Of a stretch of DNA of 32,989 bases, positions 7,527 to 16,311 are shown piece by piece (position 1 is the first letter of the stretch; each line of letters begins with the position of its first letter). The position numbers were made by a program, and so were the translations under genes. The stretch is taken from NCBI GenBank assembly GCA_022822085.1, contig JAJECK010000026.1, forward strand, positions 1-32,989, in the 5' to 3' direction. The stretch comes from Candidatus Poribacteria bacterium (GTDB lineage: Bacteria; Poribacteria; WGA-4E; WGA-3G). The notes below the pieces were generated by a model, which saw only the letters and a program-made list of their open reading frames with translations, searched no databases and was not told the origin of the DNA.

Positions 7527-7555
7527 ATTGTATGTAGTAAAAGCATAATTGTAAA
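7527..7555 (-). promoter_or_regulatory. Promoter of the PRTase/DprA-like operon
   Basis: On the minus strand TTTACA (7555-7550) and TACAAT (7532-7527) are 17 bases apart. The predicted leader is about 50 bases. Confidence 0.5.
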
Positions 7556-7723
7556 TAGGCACTTCTATATACACAAGAAAATATTTGTTATTCTGACAGC
7601 ACAAGTCCGTTTCTATTGTAATTTCTTTAAGATTACCATAAATAATATCTATAATGCAATCTAATTGTTTATCATTATGATATGATTCATAGTATGAACG
7701 TGAGAAATGACACTTTAGAGAAA

Positions 7724-9913
7724 CTATCTAAGTATAATAAATTTTCCGATATTTCTTGCAACCATATCTTCCTGCGTTGCTATAATTTGGTAAATATAGA
7801 TGCCGGGGGCAAGAGGATTTCCATTCTGGTTTGCGCCGTTCCAAAGAAACTTTCCTGAACCAACAACCCCTGAATGTGTCTCACCGTAGACCTTCTCTCC
7901 CTTAGTGGTAAAGAGATTTAAAGATACTGTTTCAGCCGATTGGGATATGGAAAGTTGATATGCAAAAGTCATACCTATCGCTGCAGGTCGGAACGGATTC
8001 GGGTAAACGCGGGTTTCTGCAATTGCAAATGGTTCTGGTTCGAGCTGTTCTACAGATAATCTATATGACTCAATACTGCTAAATCCTCCATCTGATGATA
8101 CTAATAGGTATAAAGTTTGTTGTATCGTAGGTTGGTATAGGATTTGATAGCCGAGTTGAGCAGGGGCTTTTTCTCCAATTGCTAATAATTCCCCGGTTGT
8201 TGAGAGGAGAGACAAGCGATAATTACTATCCTCTGGAATCTCTGTTAGCAAAACACGAAATGTTTTTGCAGCTGCAACTTGGACTTGATAAAAATCTTGT
8301 GTATCATCAGCATCGTATAGGAATGAGTAGTATGCTTGACTGTAAAAGATTGGAAATGCTGTGTCTATAGTGTTATTGGGTTCGTAGGTGTCGCCAAAGG
8401 ACACCAACATCTTCATGATTAACCCTTCAGGACCGATGTTTGTAATAGATATGCCAGAGGATCGTCCTTTATTATCACTACTGTTCGGTAGAGTGCCAGG
8501 TGTAAAAGCGGTTTGGTCGTCATCTGCAGAATAAGCTGCTCCTTCAGTGACAGTATTGATGTCAATATAGTTAGGGTCATCAGGACTGATACCGAAGTGT
8601 TCAGGGTCATTAGGATCTTCCAACCAAATTTGTCCACCAGCATCAAAACTTCCAGCACTACGTACATTGGTCTCATCAATGTGCCAAATGAGGATGCCTG
8701 ATTCGGGAAGATATGTATCAAAAGTCGCACCAGAGTCTTTATATCGGTTTTCAATGAGAAAAAACTCTCTGTTAAGAGCAGTATTTGGTAGTTGGAAGTC
8801 ATTACCAAAGGTTGTATGTGCATCGCGTGTAAGTGGAATGTCAATTTTGAAGAGTTTGTCGGTTTTGGGAGGTAGTTCAAAACTTGGAACTGATACCTCT
8901 CCAGATCGTGTGATGTTAACGGGTTCAATCCATCCGAGTCGTCCATTTTCGGGTCGCGCATCAAAATCCCATTTTAGGTATCCCATGATGTGACTTGGAG
9001 CTAGTCCGTTTCCAATATCGTCAACTATCGGACCTTGGAAGGGCCCAAATTGCCCCATCAATCCCCACTTGTGATCGCGAGCATCTGCAATGTTTAGTCC
9101 ATAGACATCCGGTGCTCCGAAGTCGTGGAAAAATTCATGGAAATAGATACCTAAGTGTGGTTTCTCAAAACCAGGTTCTTCACCGACAACGACTGCAGTA
9201 TCAACGCGAACACCATCAACAACGACATTAACGCTTGGTGTTAAAATTGACCAAATATCATCCTTTGCTTTTGACGTAGCTTCGTCATTACCAGCATGAA
9301 TTATGAAAACATGGTCAACGATCCCATCTTTATCACGGTCATACTTAGAAAAGTCAACTAATTCATCCACACCACGACATGCCTCTGCGACGAGTTCTCG
9401 GTAACGTTGCACAAATCTGCCAAATTCACCAGGATTTTCACCGTAATATGTCATCGGTTTTTTTGCACGGACCCATGAGTTTCCAGCAGGAAGGACACCA
9501 CCAGCGGGACCCGGTTGCACATCCATCTGTCCATAGGAGTTTTCACGGAAGTATGTTTTTAGTGAAACGCCTTTTTCAGCAAATAGGTATTCGTTGAATT
9601 CTGCACCTGTTCGTCTTCCGGGTTGATCGCTGAAATCAATTTTAATTGCCAATACATATTCAATACCATCAGGTTGGACTATGCTCTGTGGTTTCGCAAA
9701 GCAGCATCCATCCAGTGCTTTCAGATAATTTGATAGCTGCGATCCAGAACTATTTTCAGTATCAGGTTTTGGATTTATTTCACCTGTGACAGGATCGATG
9801 TCAAAATACAAGTAAGGACTTGGCGGAGCTGCGGAGGTAGATGGTGTCAGTATTAGGAGGGACACCAAACAGAAAAGCAGGAAAACAGAGAACTTCTTAA
9901 TCAAATTCGCCAC
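7724..9913 (-). CDS. Secreted M6-family (immune inhibitor A-like) metalloprotease
   Basis: A signal peptide with Lys-Lys, a long hydrophobic core and PSTSA is followed by an M6 peptidase domain. The zinc site HEFFHDFGAPD is at residues 259-269: His259 and His263 with Glu260, and Asp269 as the likely third ligand. DRDKDGIVD just upstream looks like a calcium loop. A PPC domain spans about 508-625 (DTYEPNNTIDTAFPI), and a FlgD-like or type IX-sorting-like domain spans 636-729 (VYPNPF...FLWNGANQNG...GIYIYQI). The start is uncertain. An ATG at 9949 has no SD and its first codons duplicate the end of the upstream gene out of frame; GTG 9913 has AGGA six bases upstream; TTG 9904 is also possible. 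It likely degrades external protein. It is probably cotranscribed with the zinc-ribbon gene whose end it overlaps or abuts. Confidence 0.88.
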   Translation of the reverse strand: MANLIKKFSVFLLFCLVSLLILTPSTSAAPPSPYLYFDIDPVTGEINPKPDTENSSGSQLSNYLKALDGCCFAKPQSIVQPDGIEYVLAIKIDFSDQPGRRTGAEFNEYLFAEKGVSLKTYFRENSYGQMDVQPGPAGGVLPAGNSWVRAKKPMTYYGENPGEFGRFVQRYRELVAEACRGVDELVDFSKYDRDKDGIVDHVFIIHAGNDEATSKAKDDIWSILTPSVNVVVDGVRVDTAVVVGEEPGFEKPHLGIYFHEFFHDFGAPDVYGLNIADARDHKWGLMGQFGPFQGPIVDDIGNGLAPSHIMGYLKWDFDARPENGRLGWIEPVNITRSGEVSVPSFELPPKTDKLFKIDIPLTRDAHTTFGNDFQLPNTALNREFFLIENRYKDSGATFDTYLPESGILIWHIDETNVRSAGSFDAGGQIWLEDPNDPEHFGISPDDPNYIDINTVTEGAAYSADDDQTAFTPGTLPNSSDNKGRSSGISITNIGPEGLIMKMLVSFGDTYEPNNTIDTAFPIFYSQAYYSFLYDADDTQDFYQVQVAAAKTFRVLLTEIPEDSNYRLSLLSTTGELLAIGEKAPAQLGYQILYQPTIQQTLYLLVSSDGGFSSIESYRLSVEQLEPEPFAIAETRVYPNPFRPAAIGMTFAYQLSISQSAETVSLNLFTTKGEKVYGETHSGVVGSGKFLWNGANQNGNPLAPGIYIYQIIATQEDMVARNIGKFIILR

Positions 9914-11222
9914 CACATTTCCTGCACAAGATGTAGAATTGGATGTCATCGGAATGTGCGTGTTGTTTGATAAGGTCTACGGCTTGGTCCGGTAGGTCTT
10001 GTTCACACTTATGGCATTTGAAGAGTGAACCTTCATGTTTAGGAAATTGTCTGATATCACCCCAGATGTCATCAAGCCAGTATTTGAATTCCCATGGAAA
10101 TTCTGTTTCAACGGCTTTGGAGATCTCTACTGCATGCTGAATTAATTCTCTGCATTCATCAAAGGTTGCGGGTTGGTATGGGTGTGGTATAGTGAAAATA
10201 GGTATCAGCTCACCTTCAGAGGCATTTTGCGGATTAAATCGGCGTGAACGTGTGAGTAGGATTTGATCTAACCGAGTTCCCTGTTCTCTACCCTTGGACC
10301 AGAGTCGATAGTACCCCTTACGCTTAATTCGGAAGTATCCGGGAGCAGACTTTCCGTTTGGGTCAGTAGAAGTGTCCCATAGCCAACGATTCCATTTTGA
10401 GTCATCTCCGGGAACAGCCCATATTTTGATGGCATTCGGTCCACCTTCTTCATCCCACGGCATCGGTTCAGCATCATCAATGCCGATCCAATATGAATCC
10501 TGGCTACCCGATTTATAGAATGTGCGTATCCACACATACCATTTGCCTGTTTTTGGAATATAAACATCGTAAATAGCGCGTGCATTCCTTGCACTTTCAA
10601 TGGATTTCCTATTTGAAGCTGCCTCGTCTTCAACGATTTTGACACCGTTATCATAATGTAATGCAGTTTCTGCTTCAACGATAAGTGTGTTTCTTGGAAG
10701 ACGTACAAACTCCGGTTTCTTTTCTTTTTCTTCCTGTTCGCGTTCTTCTTCCTTCTCTTCCTCTTCTTCGGGGATTGCATGTTCTGGTTCAGTGAAACTA
10801 TTTCCAAACCGTTGACATGCTCGTTCAAACTGCTTTTCTGTAAGATTTGCATCGTAGAAACAGTCTCGGATGCCTTTCTTCCAAAGATCAAGTAGAAGAA
10901 ACATGGCTTTTATGTTTCCATCAGGACGTTTTCGTGTTCCGACGACGATTAACATACCAGTGTCTTTGGAACGACTAACGAGGCATATATGAAGCGGATA
11001 TTCGGGACGTGCCCCTCTTCTACTACTGACAATGAGAGGACTGTAGTATCTGCAATGATGATCGCAGCCGGGAATTTTTGCACGTTTGGCACTACAGCAT
11101 TCTGGACAAATTATAAGGTTGCCGAGGGCAGGACAGGCACGCTTTCCATTATTGGAACTGCATGTACGGCATCTTTGTGTTTTGATACGTCTTTGTCTTG
11201 TAGGATGTCTCTGATGTCGCAT
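9897..11222 (-). CDS. Multidomain protein: N- and C-terminal zinc-binding clusters flanking a beta-sandwich module
   Basis: I recognise no named family for the whole 441-aa protein. Residues 18-57 hold a cysteine cluster (C18, C21, C30, C39, C42, C43, C53, H55, H56, C57) that looks like one or two zinc sites. A region near 80-140 follows, then a Glu/Lys run (about 148-168). The stretch from about 175 to 330 (VEAETALHYDNG, WYVWIRTFYKSGS, YWIGIDD, YYRLWSKGREQG) resembles carbohydrate-binding-type sandwiches usually found in secreted proteins. The C-terminus has a classic zinc ribbon, C403xxC406...C433xxC436. There is no signal peptide, so a cytoplasmic location is likely. The last codons overlap the region where the downstream M6 protease starts. 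Confidence 0.75.
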   Translation of the reverse strand: MRHQRHPTRQRRIKTQRCRTCSSNNGKRACPALGNLIICPECCSAKRAKIPGCDHHCRYYSPLIVSSRRGARPEYPLHICLVSRSKDTGMLIVVGTRKRPDGNIKAMFLLLDLWKKGIRDCFYDANLTEKQFERACQRFGNSFTEPEHAIPEEEEEKEEEREQEEKEKKPEFVRLPRNTLIVEAETALHYDNGVKIVEDEAASNRKSIESARNARAIYDVYIPKTGKWYVWIRTFYKSGSQDSYWIGIDDAEPMPWDEEGGPNAIKIWAVPGDDSKWNRWLWDTSTDPNGKSAPGYFRIKRKGYYRLWSKGREQGTRLDQILLTRSRRFNPQNASEGELIPIFTIPHPYQPATFDECRELIQHAVEISKAVETEFPWEFKYWLDDIWGDIRQFPKHEGSLFKCHKCEQDLPDQAVDLIKQHAHSDDIQFYILCRKCGGEFD

Positions 11223-11301
11223 TGCTTACTGACTTTCTATTCATTGTCCTGTTCAGAAGACTATATATGGTAGTTATTAGAATTAAAGGCACATTATGGA
11301 A

Positions 11302-11368
11302 TTGTAGGAAGGAACTTCGATTCCCGACTATCACGAGTTAAGTCGAGATTAGGAAATCGCTCTTACAA
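11302..11368 (+). repeat. Copy 2 of the TTGTAGGRMGG repeat, with inverted arms
   Basis: TTGTAGGAAGG begins at 11302 and an imperfect inverted counterpart ends with TTACAA at 11363-11368. The inner segments CGATTCCCGACT and AAGTCGAGATT also pair. It could form a hairpin about 65 bases long. It lies in the 244-base gap between flotillin and the zinc-ribbon gene, where no coding sequence is apparent. Confidence 0.45.
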
Positions 11369-11466
11369 GTGAGGTGTAGCATCATTTTCATAATTCACCA
11401 TATATGTTTAGGTAATAGAATCTGTGTGGTATACCAACGAACCCTAAAACCGAGTTCAATTATGAA

Positions 11467-13533
11467 TTAACTGTTTGGGTTATTGGGCCGGTTAACAAGG
11501 TCAGCAAGGTATTCGGCGATTTTATCAGTTATCTGTTCAGCATCTACATCTGCAAAGTTAAAGAGTTCCTTTAACATAGGCGAAATCGCGCCTGTATCAA
11601 GCAACGCATTTGCGAGTCTTCCCATACTACTTCGGTTGATGCCGCCTTGTCCATCATTATTTCCCATATCAAGGATCTTGATACTATCGACTTTCTCTAC
11701 GGGACGCATGAGTTGTTCAACGATGTCTGGTGCTTCTTCAATCAGTTCAAGGATAGCTTCTTGTACGAGGACACGTTGTTCAGCGACATTTCGTGCTTCG
11801 TATTCAGCCATCTCACCTTGTGCTTTAGCACGTGCTTCGGACAACACCGCATCAGCGAGCCGTTCAATCGGTTGTGCTTGTGCTTCTGCGCCAATGATTG
11901 CGACATCGCGTTGCCATTCAGCTTCTTTTGTCTTTTCAGTTGCAGTTACATTAACTTCTGCTCCAACCCGTTCAGCCTCAGCCTCCAATTTTTCTTTTTC
12001 TGCCAGTGCTGTGATCTGCTGTTTGTTGGCGACATCTATTTTCCTATCTTCATCGGTGATGGCGACACGGAGTTCTTGGTTGATGCGGGATTGTTCAACC
12101 GTCAACATCTTGGCAATTTCAGTGAGTTCAACATATTTGTTTTGGTCAATCTGTGCGGTTTCAACGACAAGGTTCTTTTCAATCTCACGCTGCTGCACCT
12201 GTTGTTCTTGTGCTAACTTAGCAACTTGGACAGTCAATTCTCGTTCAACATCTCGCAACTGCACGCCCTCTTCTTGTGCAATCTTGGCTTTTTCAACGAA
12301 GAGTTCTTTTTCTATTTCACGAACTGCGATTTCTTGTTCCTGACTAATTTTCTCCAATTGAACAGTGAGATGTTGTTGTATTTCTGCGAGCTGGACGACT
12401 TTATTTTGCTCAATTTGCGCGGTTTCAACAACGACATTCTTCTCAATTTCGCGTTGTTCAACTTGTTGTTCTGTAGCGAATTTCTCGGTCTGTACAGCTA
12501 ACTCTTGTCCAATTTCTCTTAGCTGTACACCTTCTTCTTGAGCGATTCGGGCCCGTTCCACCTCAAGTTTCATCTCATATTCACGTTCTTGGATACTCTG
12601 ATCCATCTCATATTGGAATTTGATGGTGTCAGCTTCCCTGTCAGCGGCGTATATTGCGATATTCTTCTGTTGATCAGATTCCCCCCATGCCCTATCTTGT
12701 TCTTGTTCAAATTTCTGAAGATCTGCTTCAACATGTATTTTTACGATTGCGACTTCTTTTTCTTGTTCAATACGTTCTTTTTCGCGTTCGGCATCTGCTG
12801 TAATTTCGGTAATTGCCCGTATACCGACAGCATCAAATCGGTTGGTGGGATCTAATGTGCTTATCGGTGTTTGATCAACACGGACGATGGATACAGTATC
12901 AAGTGTAAGACCGTTATGTAGTTTTAGATCGCTTCCACAAGCCTCTTTCACATCATCAGCGAATTCCTGTCGTTTTTGTAACAGGTCTTGAATTTCACTT
13001 GCGGCAGCAACGCTTCTTAAAGCACCATCCAACATAGGTTCAATCAACTCACGGATTGTTTCTGGTGTCATTGATTTATCACCGAGTGCTTGTGCTGCTT
13101 TTAACACATCTATATTATCGTCATCATCAGGTGTAACCTTAAGATAGAAGACAACTTCCACATCTGCGCGGTTGAAATCGACTGTAATCAGGGAATCGGA
13201 TTGTTCACGGAGTACTTCAAGTCGCATAGTATTAAGTGAAATCTCTTTCACTTCATGGATAATCGTATTGACCCAGAGACCGCTTGTAATAACGATCTTT
13301 TCCTTTGCTCCCCCTGTTCTGACCAGTGCAATATCAGATTTTGGTTTCCGATAGCGTATAACAGAACCTATAAAAGCTGCTATCCCGGCAAGTAGAATAA
13401 TGGCAATAACCCCCATCCAACGCAAAGCAGCAGTTTGGTTATTGTCATCACCCTGAATCAGTATTTGATACGCGTAATAACCGATGACACTTGCAACAAG
13501 AATAAAAACAATTACAGCAATAATGAGACGCAT
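11467..13533 (-). CDS. Flotillin/YqiK-like membrane protein with a 22-residue repeat coiled coil
   Basis: Two N-terminal membrane segments (about 3-25 and 37-60) precede an SPFH/band-7 domain (about 66-240, SDIALVRTGGAKEKIVITSG...). A very long charged coiled coil follows, and a conserved flotillin-type C-terminus (VLVQEAILELIEEAPDIVEQL) is near 588-608. At 688 aa it is longer than E. coli YqiK (about 550). Residues 322-497 are eight tandem 22-residue units that themselves form two blocks of four. Flotillins assemble membrane microdomain scaffolds. GGAG lies seven bases before the ATG. The gene follows the beta-gamma-crystallin fusion after 37 bases and probably shares its promoter. Confidence 0.92.
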   Translation of the reverse strand: MRLIIAVIVFILVASVIGYYAYQILIQGDDNNQTAALRWMGVIAIILLAGIAAFIGSVIRYRKPKSDIALVRTGGAKEKIVITSGLWVNTIIHEVKEISLNTMRLEVLREQSDSLITVDFNRADVEVVFYLKVTPDDDDNIDVLKAAQALGDKSMTPETIRELIEPMLDGALRSVAAASEIQDLLQKRQEFADDVKEACGSDLKLHNGLTLDTVSIVRVDQTPISTLDPTNRFDAVGIRAITEITADAEREKERIEQEKEVAIVKIHVEADLQKFEQEQDRAWGESDQQKNIAIYAADREADTIKFQYEMDQSIQEREYEMKLEVERARIAQEEGVQLREIGQELAVQTEKFATEQQVEQREIEKNVVVETAQIEQNKVVQLAEIQQHLTVQLEKISQEQEIAVREIEKELFVEKAKIAQEEGVQLRDVERELTVQVAKLAQEQQVQQREIEKNLVVETAQIDQNKYVELTEIAKMLTVEQSRINQELRVAITDEDRKIDVANKQQITALAEKEKLEAEAERVGAEVNVTATEKTKEAEWQRDVAIIGAEAQAQPIERLADAVLSEARAKAQGEMAEYEARNVAEQRVLVQEAILELIEEAPDIVEQLMRPVEKVDSIKILDMGNNDGQGGINRSSMGRLANALLDTGAISPMLKELFNFADVDAEQITDKIAEYLADLVNRPNNPNS
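12043..12570 (-). repeat. Eight 66-bp (22-codon) tandem repeats inside the flotillin gene
   Basis: Units start at residues 322, 344, 366, 388, 410, 432, 454 and 476 and follow the pattern xLxVExAxIxQExxVxxREIEK. Units 1-4 and 5-8 correspond pairwise (units 1/5 share IAQEEGVQLR, 2/6 share EQQV.QREIEK, 3/7 share VVETAQI.QNK). An 88-residue (264-bp) block was therefore duplicated. A weaker ninth unit may precede at 300-321. Confidence 0.85.
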
Positions 13534-13570
13534 GAAATTCTCCTATGGTAAAACACACTTTCAGACGTAG

Positions 13571-14989
13571 TTATGATTGAAACATAAGTTCAGTATTTTC
13601 GTTTGTCCTATAACGTCCTCTCAGAGGTTGGCGTGGAGATGTTTGCCACGCAAGGTTTGCTAAATAACAGAGACTATTTTCTATGAGAGGCTTTGCGACT
13701 GCTGTGCGATGTGCATCCCGCGTATCAATAGCAAATCCGACATAGTAACCTTCACCCCAGGGCAGCACAATACTGACAGCATCGCCATTATCTTCTCTGA
13801 CAGCCAATTTTCTGTAACTTGGGTCGTTTGTAACCCAATGGTCGTCAGTGACTAAATTGTCAACGTCAATCTTATGCGGCCAGGTAAACATACCTGTTCT
13901 ATTTCCGTCTTCAGTGATGTTTACATTTGAATCGTCTGAATTGGTGACGGTAATTGGATGACGGTCTACTGGCATCCAGTCTCCTCGCCAAACAGGTTCA
14001 GGATGATGCACGCCATCAGCCGGTACGATGTTGTTATCCATTGCGGATGCCCATACAATACCCCCTTGGCGGACAAATTCTTTGATGTCTTCATCAGCAT
14101 CTTCAACGAAATATTCTCCATCGTGCCCAGGTCCGTTCCAAGTAAACCAGATGATGTCGTAATTTGACAGTACAATGCTGGAGAGTTTTATAGCATTTTT
14201 AGGGTCGCCCCGGTTATCGGGATTGTCGTTTATTTTGACTGTCGTAAATTGAAATCTTAAACCTTCAAGATGCGCAAGGGACTCCAAAACAGCGGGTTCA
14301 CCTGTTAGATTGTCACTCACAACAACTAATACACGGAAAATACCTAAGGGCACTATTTTTATTGAGGAGATAATATCTGAAAAAGATTGTGAGTTTGGTA
14401 GTGCACGAAGATTCCTAATGTTATGTTGAAATTGCCGTGAGTCAAGGATTATATCAAACCTGCGTCCTTCAAAATTTACATGTTCGTATAAGATGATATG
14501 GCAACCATTAAAAGGAAAGTTAGGTCCGCGCTGAATACGTATAGAAGAGATAACATCATTCATGCCAACCTCAAACATTGAACTGACATCACGGAGAACA
14601 ACACTTCTGTTTCCGTTAAAATCTATGTCTCGAAATACTTCAATGATGATAGGGACTGCTCCATATTCCGGTGGAGTCGGGTGCGCAGCAGGACTAAAAC
14701 TTACAGACGATATTGCGTCACCAAAATTGTAAGGAATCTCATGAATATTTGGATAGAATCCCGGTGCTAAAACCAATCGTCTACCTGCAAAACTCGCGTG
14801 CTCATGAAAAATTGCTTTGTAGTTTGGAGACGCATTGAAACTCGGTCCCTTATATATCTTGATTGAAGATATTACATCTTGGGCACCAATTTCAATGGTA
14901 TTTGGAACGGAATCTATAAGTGTTATCTTACGTCCATGATAGTTGACATGTTCAAAAACTTCAACAACTAACCTCGGTCTGCTCGACAT
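13571..14989 (-). CDS. Double beta-gamma-crystallin protein fused to a ThuA/glutamine-amidotransferase-like domain
   Basis: The 472-aa protein has no signal peptide. Residues 1-215 hold four Greek-key motifs forming two beta-gamma-crystallin domains. Each begins with an aromatic/Gly-Arg strand (YHGRK, FAGRR, FNGNR, FEGRR) and ends with a calcium-type signature (QDVISS at 37-42, GDAISS 90-95, NDVISS 144-149, SDIISS 204-209). From about 218 a Rossmann-like domain follows (FRVLVVVSDN, YDIIWFTWNGPGHDGE, FVRQGGIVWASA), similar to ThuA-like or class I amidotransferase-like folds. I see no clear catalytic Cys. AAGGG precedes the ATG. It is the first gene of an operon with flotillin. A calcium-binding, stress-related or membrane-microdomain function is inference. 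Confidence 0.85.
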   Translation of the reverse strand: MSSRPRLVVEVFEHVNYHGRKITLIDSVPNTIEIGAQDVISSIKIYKGPSFNASPNYKAIFHEHASFAGRRLVLAPGFYPNIHEIPYNFGDAISSVSFSPAAHPTPPEYGAVPIIIEVFRDIDFNGNRSVVLRDVSSMFEVGMNDVISSIRIQRGPNFPFNGCHIILYEHVNFEGRRFDIILDSRQFQHNIRNLRALPNSQSFSDIISSIKIVPLGIFRVLVVVSDNLTGEPAVLESLAHLEGLRFQFTTVKINDNPDNRGDPKNAIKLSSIVLSNYDIIWFTWNGPGHDGEYFVEDADEDIKEFVRQGGIVWASAMDNNIVPADGVHHPEPVWRGDWMPVDRHPITVTNSDDSNVNITEDGNRTGMFTWPHKIDVDNLVTDDHWVTNDPSYRKLAVREDNGDAVSIVLPWGEGYYVGFAIDTRDAHRTAVAKPLIENSLCYLANLAWQTSPRQPLRGRYRTNENTELMFQS

Positions 14990-15043
14990 AGCTTTGCCCT
15001 TCGCTGAAGGTCATTATTATATGTATCGGGTCATTGGTAACTT

Positions 15044-15072
15044 ATTATATCATTGATTTAAGGGATTGTCAA
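15044..15072 (-). promoter_or_regulatory. Perfect-consensus promoter of the crystallin-flotillin operon
   Basis: On the minus strand TTGACA (15072-15067) and TATAAT (15049-15044) are both exact and 17 bases apart. The start is predicted near 15037 with a leader of about 48 bases. It is the best match to consensus in the window. Confidence 0.75.
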
Positions 15073-15097
15073 GGAAAAAGAGAATGCAATTGTTTTT

Positions 15098-15127
15098 TTG
15101 CACTTGACACTCCAAAAAAAATATGAT
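15098..15127 (+). promoter_or_regulatory. Possible promoter of the SdiA-regulated-like gene
   Basis: TTGCAC at 15098-15103 and TATGAT at 15122-15127 are 18 bases apart. A better TTGACA at 15104-15109 has no -10 at ideal spacing. It is divergent from the crystallin-operon promoter. Confidence 0.4.
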
Positions 15128-15178
15128 AGTGTTTAACGTAAAGTGACACTTCATTACACAAGATTTAGGGTGGCACCG

Positions 15179-16051
15179 ATGCGTTATTACAGAATAATTG
15201 TCCTACTATGTTTTCTGGGAATCAGTGCGTTGATTTTTTACTTTCTGATGCGGATGGAGGAAACCGAAAGAAAAGAAAGAGCATCTGTTGTTGCGATTGA
15301 ACTTCCATATACTTGGGTAGGCAATATTAGCAAAACACCGATTGCTGAACCATCTGGAATAACGTACCATCCGCTGCGAAAAACACTGTTTGTGGTGGAT
15401 GATGGTGGTTTTATTCATGAAATCCGACCAGATGGAACATCTGCAAAAATGAAAAATTGTAAAGAGCTCGACCTTGAAGGGATTACGACTCACCCTATAA
15501 CTGGAAATCTTTATGTTGTGGTTGAAGATGATGAATTAATATTAGAAATTAATCCTGAAACATTCGCTATTCAGAGAGAATTTAAAATCAACCGTATTTT
15601 TGAGGGGAAACCGCTTCTGAAAGAGGGTGGGATGGGTGTCGAGGCGATTGCTTTTGTCCCGGATAATTCTCATCCCGAGGGCGGTACGTTTTGGATCGGC
15701 AATCAGACCATAAACCTTAAACCGAGTGGAGAACGTTCCGTTGTATGTGAAGTAGAAGTGCCGCTTATCTCTTCTGATGCAAAAGTATCCGATTGCAAAA
15801 TTGTCCGTTTCTTTGAGATGGATTTTGTTGATATTTCTGGACTAACTTATGATTCCCAAGCAGATTCTCTTGTTCTCATAAGCGATACAACTAACCTTTT
15901 AGTTGAACTCAAACGAGATGGTAGCAGGCTACATAAATATCTATTGCCGGGAAAAGACCAAGAGGGTGTTACTTTAGATGGACTCGGTTATATGTATATA
16001 TCGCAGGAAAGCGGACAGATAATCAAATTGGCAGATAGTCGGCTGCGTTAG
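15179..16051 (+). CDS. Membrane-anchored SdiA-regulated/YjiK-like beta-propeller
   Basis: The 290-aa protein has one N-terminal membrane segment (about 4-24) followed by a periplasmic beta-propeller. The family text is clear: AEPSGITYHPLRKTLFVVDD, then ELDLEGITTHPITGNLYVVV, VEAIAFVPD, DISGLTYDSQADSLVLISD and KDQEGVTLDGLGYMYISQE. YjiK-like proteins have no firmly established activity; the propeller resembles phytase/esterase-like sensors. I chose the ATG at 15179, with AGGGTGG six bases upstream, over an in-frame GTG at 15143. It ends one base from the convergent 67-aa gene. Confidence 0.85.
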   Translation: MRYYRIIVLLCFLGISALIFYFLMRMEETERKERASVVAIELPYTWVGNISKTPIAEPSGITYHPLRKTLFVVDDGGFIHEIRPDGTSAKMKNCKELDLEGITTHPITGNLYVVVEDDELILEINPETFAIQREFKINRIFEGKPLLKEGGMGVEAIAFVPDNSHPEGGTFWIGNQTINLKPSGERSVVCEVEVPLISSDAKVSDCKIVRFFEMDFVDISGLTYDSQADSLVLISDTTNLLVELKRDGSRLHKYLLPGKDQEGVTLDGLGYMYISQESGQIIKLADSRLR

Positions 16052-16052
16052 T

Positions 16053-16256
16053 TTAGTCTGGCTCAATGAGACGTAACACAGTTACACCTGGCATCAAATC
16101 TAATATTGGATTGAGAGATGCATATTGTTCTGCCGTGTAACCGCAATCAACCCGCCACAGAACCTGAACGTTTCCCTCATCATAGATGACACCCGTGGCA
16201 AGTTTGTTGCCTTTGTCATCTTCTAACTGAAAACTTCTGCGGCGTTTTTCGTCCAT
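16053..16256 (-). CDS. Small conserved-looking protein, 67 aa, function unknown
   Basis: The product is soluble and rich in charged residues (KRRRSFQLEDDKGNK, then VQVLWRVDCGYTAEQYASL). A C-terminal beta-rich end VTVLRLIEPD follows. AAGG lies eight bases before the ATG at 16256; an in-frame GTG at 16262 is too near that SD. It lies 55 bases downstream of mqnD on the same strand and may be cotranscribed. I do not recognise its family. Confidence 0.6.
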   Translation of the reverse strand: MDEKRRRSFQLEDDKGNKLATGVIYDEGNVQVLWRVDCGYTAEQYASLNPILDLMPGVTVLRLIEPD

Positions 16257-16311
16257 AACCACACCTTCGGATGAAGCGGATGATATATCTCTGTCAAGAA
16301 TTTAGTACACA

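Noticed and set aside
7695-7859. Short plus-strand frame beginning ATGAACGTGAGAAAT
   Set aside because: It runs antisense into the end of the M6 protease gene, has no SD and no protein-like features.
11302-11340. TTCGATTCC segment resembling a tRNA T-loop
   Set aside because: No acceptor, D or anticodon arm can be built around it; it belongs to the TTGTAGGRMGG repeat.
11483-12343. Long plus-strand frame (286 codons) opposite the flotillin gene
   Set aside because: Its Ser/Cys-rich composition is the antisense image of the coiled-coil repeats.
12043-12570. CRISPR-like regular repeat
   Set aside because: The 66-base period is a translated coiled-coil repeat with diverged nucleotides and no unique spacers.
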